Below are positions 6,960 to 8,755 of a stretch of DNA of 8,755 bases, in pieces. A program made the translations under genes and the position numbers. Position 1 is the stretch's first letter. The number at the start of each line of letters is the position of its first letter. The stretch is from CAZQCI01 sp964592255. Its GTDB lineage: Bacteria > UBA10199 > SBBF01. The notes under the pieces are model-generated. The model searched no databases and was not told where the DNA came from. It worked only from the letters and a program-made list of their open reading frames with translations. The stretch spans positions 1 through 8,755 of the forward strand of contig CAZQCI010000091.1 of assembly GCA_964592255.1 (NCBI GenBank). Direction: 5' to 3'.

Positions 6960-6979
6960 ATTGTCATTAAATTGACAAT
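6960..6979. promoter_or_regulatory. Perfect 7-bp inverted repeat containing TTGACA, possible operator
   Basis: ATTGTCA (6960-6966) and TGACAAT (6973-6979) flank TTAAAT. The right half overlaps a perfect TTGACA (6972-6977), but no good -10 box lies 16-18 bases downstream. An operator upstream of the TATAAT box at 7026 is therefore more likely than a core promoter. Confidence 0.45.
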
Positions 6980-7001
6980 ATTAAAATGTTAGCCATTTTT
7001 A

Positions 7002-7031
7002 TTACAAATACTTATGGAAACAGCTTATAAT
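7002..7031 (+). promoter_or_regulatory. Probable promoter of the repeat-protein gene
   Basis: A perfect TATAAT at 7026-7031 would start transcription near 7038, about 30 bases before the GTG. The -35 region is poor: TTACAA (7002-7007) at 18 bases matches the consensus at only three positions. A weak -35 suggests an activator, and the inverted repeat at 6960-6979 is suitably placed. Confidence 0.5.
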
Positions 7032-7055
7032 GGTTTGTTCCAACTAAAAGGCCCA

Positions 7056-7064
7056 AGGTAGGTG
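7056..7064 (+). promoter_or_regulatory. Ribosome-binding site selecting a GTG start
   Basis: AGGTAGGTG precedes GTG 7068. The second AGG (7060-7062) is five bases before the start, and the stretch AGGTGAT matches the anti-Shine-Dalgarno well. It supports GTG 7068 over the first in-frame ATG at 7167, which would remove the signal peptide. Confidence 0.7.
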
Positions 7065-7067
7065 ATA

Positions 7068-8755
7068 GTGAAATCATTCTTTTCAAAATCAGGAAAGTTT
7101 CTCTTCCTACTTATTTTGCTTGTAGGAGGCAGCCTAAGTCTATCCTCTCAAGGACACGCCGCTACCATGTATTGGATTGGCTCTTCTGGAGGTAGTTTTA
7201 ATAGTAATTCTAATTGGTCTAATACCAACGGTGGAGCCACCAATAACACACACCCTGGCCCAACAGATATCGCAACTTTTGATAGTGGAAATACCAATAA
7301 CTGCAACATGGATTCCGACGTCAACGTGGCCGGTATTGACATGAAAGGCGTTTATTCAGGAACTCTCACGCAAAATAACGGTGTCAGCTTAACTGTTGGG
7401 GCCAGCAATTTTGCCATGGCCGGAGGTAATTTTAATGGGGGTAACTCTGCCATCACCATCAACGGTAATCTTAACAAAACAGGAAGCGGCAACTTTGTTG
7501 CTACCAGTGGAACCATGACCGTGTCTGGATCCTTTACTGTAACCAGCGGTACCTTCTCTCACAATAATGGTACTGTTACTTTGAATGGATCATCCAACAC
7601 CACTCTCGATGTTAATTCCAACATCACCTTTTATAATTTCACCGTCAACGGCGGAACAAACACCACCGTTAAATCAATTAATGATGACGACACAATCATC
7701 GTCGCCAATACCACAACCTACACCAATGGCCAGTTAAGCTCACTCCATCCTGGCAATCCAGGACATGTACAAGCCCGTGGCAATGTGCTCGTCGCTTCCA
7801 CCTACGATGGAGGAAGCGCAGAAATGACTTTCTCCCAATCTGCTAATCAAAATTTCGACTTAACAGGAGGCACAGGACTTTTCGACGCGGATATTACTAT
7901 CAACAAATCCGGTGGAACAGTTACCTTGCTTTCTGCTTTAGTAGAAGACGCTGGAAACCAAGACCTCACCATCACTTCAGGAACTTTGGATTTAAATGGT
8001 AATAGCCTCACCGTTAATGGTGGTGGAGGAACAATGAGCGTAGGAGCCAGCGGCACCCTGCAATTGCAAGGAGGCGAAACCATCACGGCCAACGCCAGCA
8101 ATCCTACCTTTGCTTCAGGAAGTACGGTAATTTACACCGGTACCGGTAGCTACAATATTAAAGGCTACAGTTACCAAAACTTAACCATCAACGGAAATGG
8201 AACTTTTTCGCTCCCTGGGGCCACAACCATCGCGGGAAATCTTACCTTAAACCAAGGAGTGTTTAACTTAGGCGGTCAAAACTTAACTGTTTCCGGAGTC
8301 TTTAGTAACGATGCCACTTTGCGCCTGCAAGGAGGGGAAGGCACTGTCTCTCTAACCCTAGATACTAACTCAGGAACTGTTGTCTATAACGGAACAGGAA
8401 CTTACAGCTCCCTAAAGCTAGGAAATACTTATTATAAACTCACCTTCGACGGGGTGGGAGGAACCTGGACTCATACAGGCACATTGGTTGTAAACAGCAA
8501 TCTATCGATTGCCAACGGAACACTCAATAGTAACGGGCAAGATATTGTCGTGTCTGGACATTGGAGTAATTCCGGCACTTATACTTCCGGCAGCAACACC
8601 GTCATCTTAAATGGAACAAACCAAACAATTTCTGGAACAACCACTTTCAATAATTTCAGCAAAACGATTTCCTCCACAGACACTCTCACTTTTACAGCAG
8701 GAACAACTACCACCTTTGCCGGTAGCTTAACCTTACAAGGAACTGGTTCCGCTAC
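7068..8755 (+). CDS. Large secreted beta-strand-repeat surface protein, adhesin-like (3' end outside window)
   Basis: The frame is open for 562 codons from GTG 7068 to the edge, with no stop. Residues 1-31 form a signal peptide: Lys-rich start, hydrophobic FLFLLILLVGGSLSLSS (11-27), cleavage near GHA-A. Next comes a Trp/Asn/Gly module (YWIGSSGGSF, NSNWSN, PGPTDIATFDSG; 35-74) like the first module of some giant surface proteins. From about 130 on the sequence is Thr/Asn/Gly/Ser-rich short beta strands. Units recur: NGNSLTVNG (310), GGQNLTVSG (402), NGQDIVVSG (489); TLQLQGGE (330) and TLRLQGGE (417); strand pairs such as NITFYNFTVNGG (185-196), YSYQNLTING (367-376), NTYYKLTFDG (453-462). The period is about 75-100 residues, consistent with a right-handed beta-helix or stacked solenoid. 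Only one Cys (C79) and few charged residues. No anchoring or translocator domain is visible, so autotransporter, two-partner secretion or another route cannot be chosen. Function unknown; adhesin is inference. Confidence 0.85.
   Translation, partial: MKSFFSKSGKFLFLLILLVGGSLSLSSQGHAATMYWIGSSGGSFNSNSNWSNTNGGATNNTHPGPTDIATFDSGNTNNCNMDSDVNVAGIDMKGVYSGTLTQNNGVSLTVGASNFAMAGGNFNGGNSAITINGNLNKTGSGNFVATSGTMTVSGSFTVTSGTFSHNNGTVTLNGSSNTTLDVNSNITFYNFTVNGGTNTTVKSINDDDTIIVANTTTYTNGQLSSLHPGNPGHVQARGNVLVASTYDGGSAEMTFSQSANQNFDLTGGTGLFDADITINKSGGTVTLLSALVEDAGNQDLTITSGTLDLNGNSLTVNGGGGTMSVGASGTLQLQGGETITANASNPTFASGSTVIYTGTGSYNIKGYSYQNLTINGNGTFSLPGATTIAGNLTLNQGVFNLGGQNLTVSGVFSNDATLRLQGGEGTVSLTLDTNSGTVVYNGTGTYSSLKLGNTYYKLTFDGVGGTWTHTGTLVVNSNLSIANGTLNSNGQDIVVSGHWSNSGTYTSGSNTVILNGTNQTISGTTTFNNFSKTISSTDTLTFTAGTTTTFAGSLTLQGTGSA

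Larger units (their letters stand above)
6606..7067. other. Divergent intergenic region between porin and repeat-protein genes
   Basis: This 462-base gene-free stretch holds, from left to right: the porin Shine-Dalgarno, a leader with three small hairpins, the porin promoter (6782-6809), about 190 bases of AT-rich sequence with two perfect inverted repeats (6869-6890 and 6960-6979), a TATAAT box at 7026, and the ribosome site of the right-hand gene. I see no convincing small open frame or tRNA here. Confidence 0.75.

Noticed and set aside
7148..8101. Minus-strand open frames (7148-7342 and 7847-8101) within the repeat-protein gene
   Set aside because: They are Val/Pro/Leu-rich antisense readings of Thr/Asn/Gly codons with no start signals. 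The plus-strand frame is continuous and has a signal peptide.
7569..8700. CRISPR-like or recent tandem DNA repeats in the right-hand region
   Set aside because: The repetition is visible in the protein but the DNA copies are diverged, and there are no identical direct repeats with regular spacers.

Overview
This window looks like the chromosome of a Gram-negative bacterium, probably an uncultured, deltaproteobacterium-like lineage, and it comes from a draft assembly. Three things point this way. There is an outer-membrane beta-barrel protein with a cleavable signal peptide and a terminal phenylalanine. There is a tmk-holB-metG cluster, an order I associate with deltaproteobacteria. There is also a run of ten Ns at 1889-1898, which looks like a scaffolding gap. 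The taxonomic guess is inference only. The DNA is moderately AT-rich, and I see no tRNA or rRNA gene, CRISPR array, transposase or phage gene.

Left part (1-5400), housekeeping. The 3' part of mfd (transcription-repair coupling factor) runs in from the left edge on the + strand. It converges on a minus-strand cluster, tmk (thymidylate kinase) -> holB (DNA polymerase III delta') -> metG (methionyl-tRNA synthetase). holB and metG are separated by a single base. metG is interrupted near its 3' end: about 105 bp that do not look like MetG, followed by the N gap, sit exactly between the linker and the C-terminal tRNA-binding domain. Two copies of a palindromic intergenic repeat with TGTCATTGC...GCAATGACA ends lie after metG and after tmk. 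The first abuts the metG stop codon. The second supplies the last four codons and the stop of tmk.

Middle part (5363-6809). A single-gene minus-strand unit encodes a porin-like beta-barrel protein. It has a good sigma70-type promoter, a leader of roughly 170 nt with three small hairpins, a strong Shine-Dalgarno sequence and a rho-independent terminator.

Right part (6810-8755). An AT-rich divergent regulatory region holds two perfect inverted repeats. It is followed by the start of a large secreted, Thr/Asn/Gly/Ser-rich beta-strand-repeat protein (GTG start, signal peptide). This protein stays open for 562 codons to the window edge and is the least understood gene here. The porin and the repeat protein form a divergent pair of envelope genes, while the left part is replication, repair and translation. 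No complete novel system is visible. The items most worth a second look are the repeat protein, the stop-capturing intergenic repeat and the disrupted metG.
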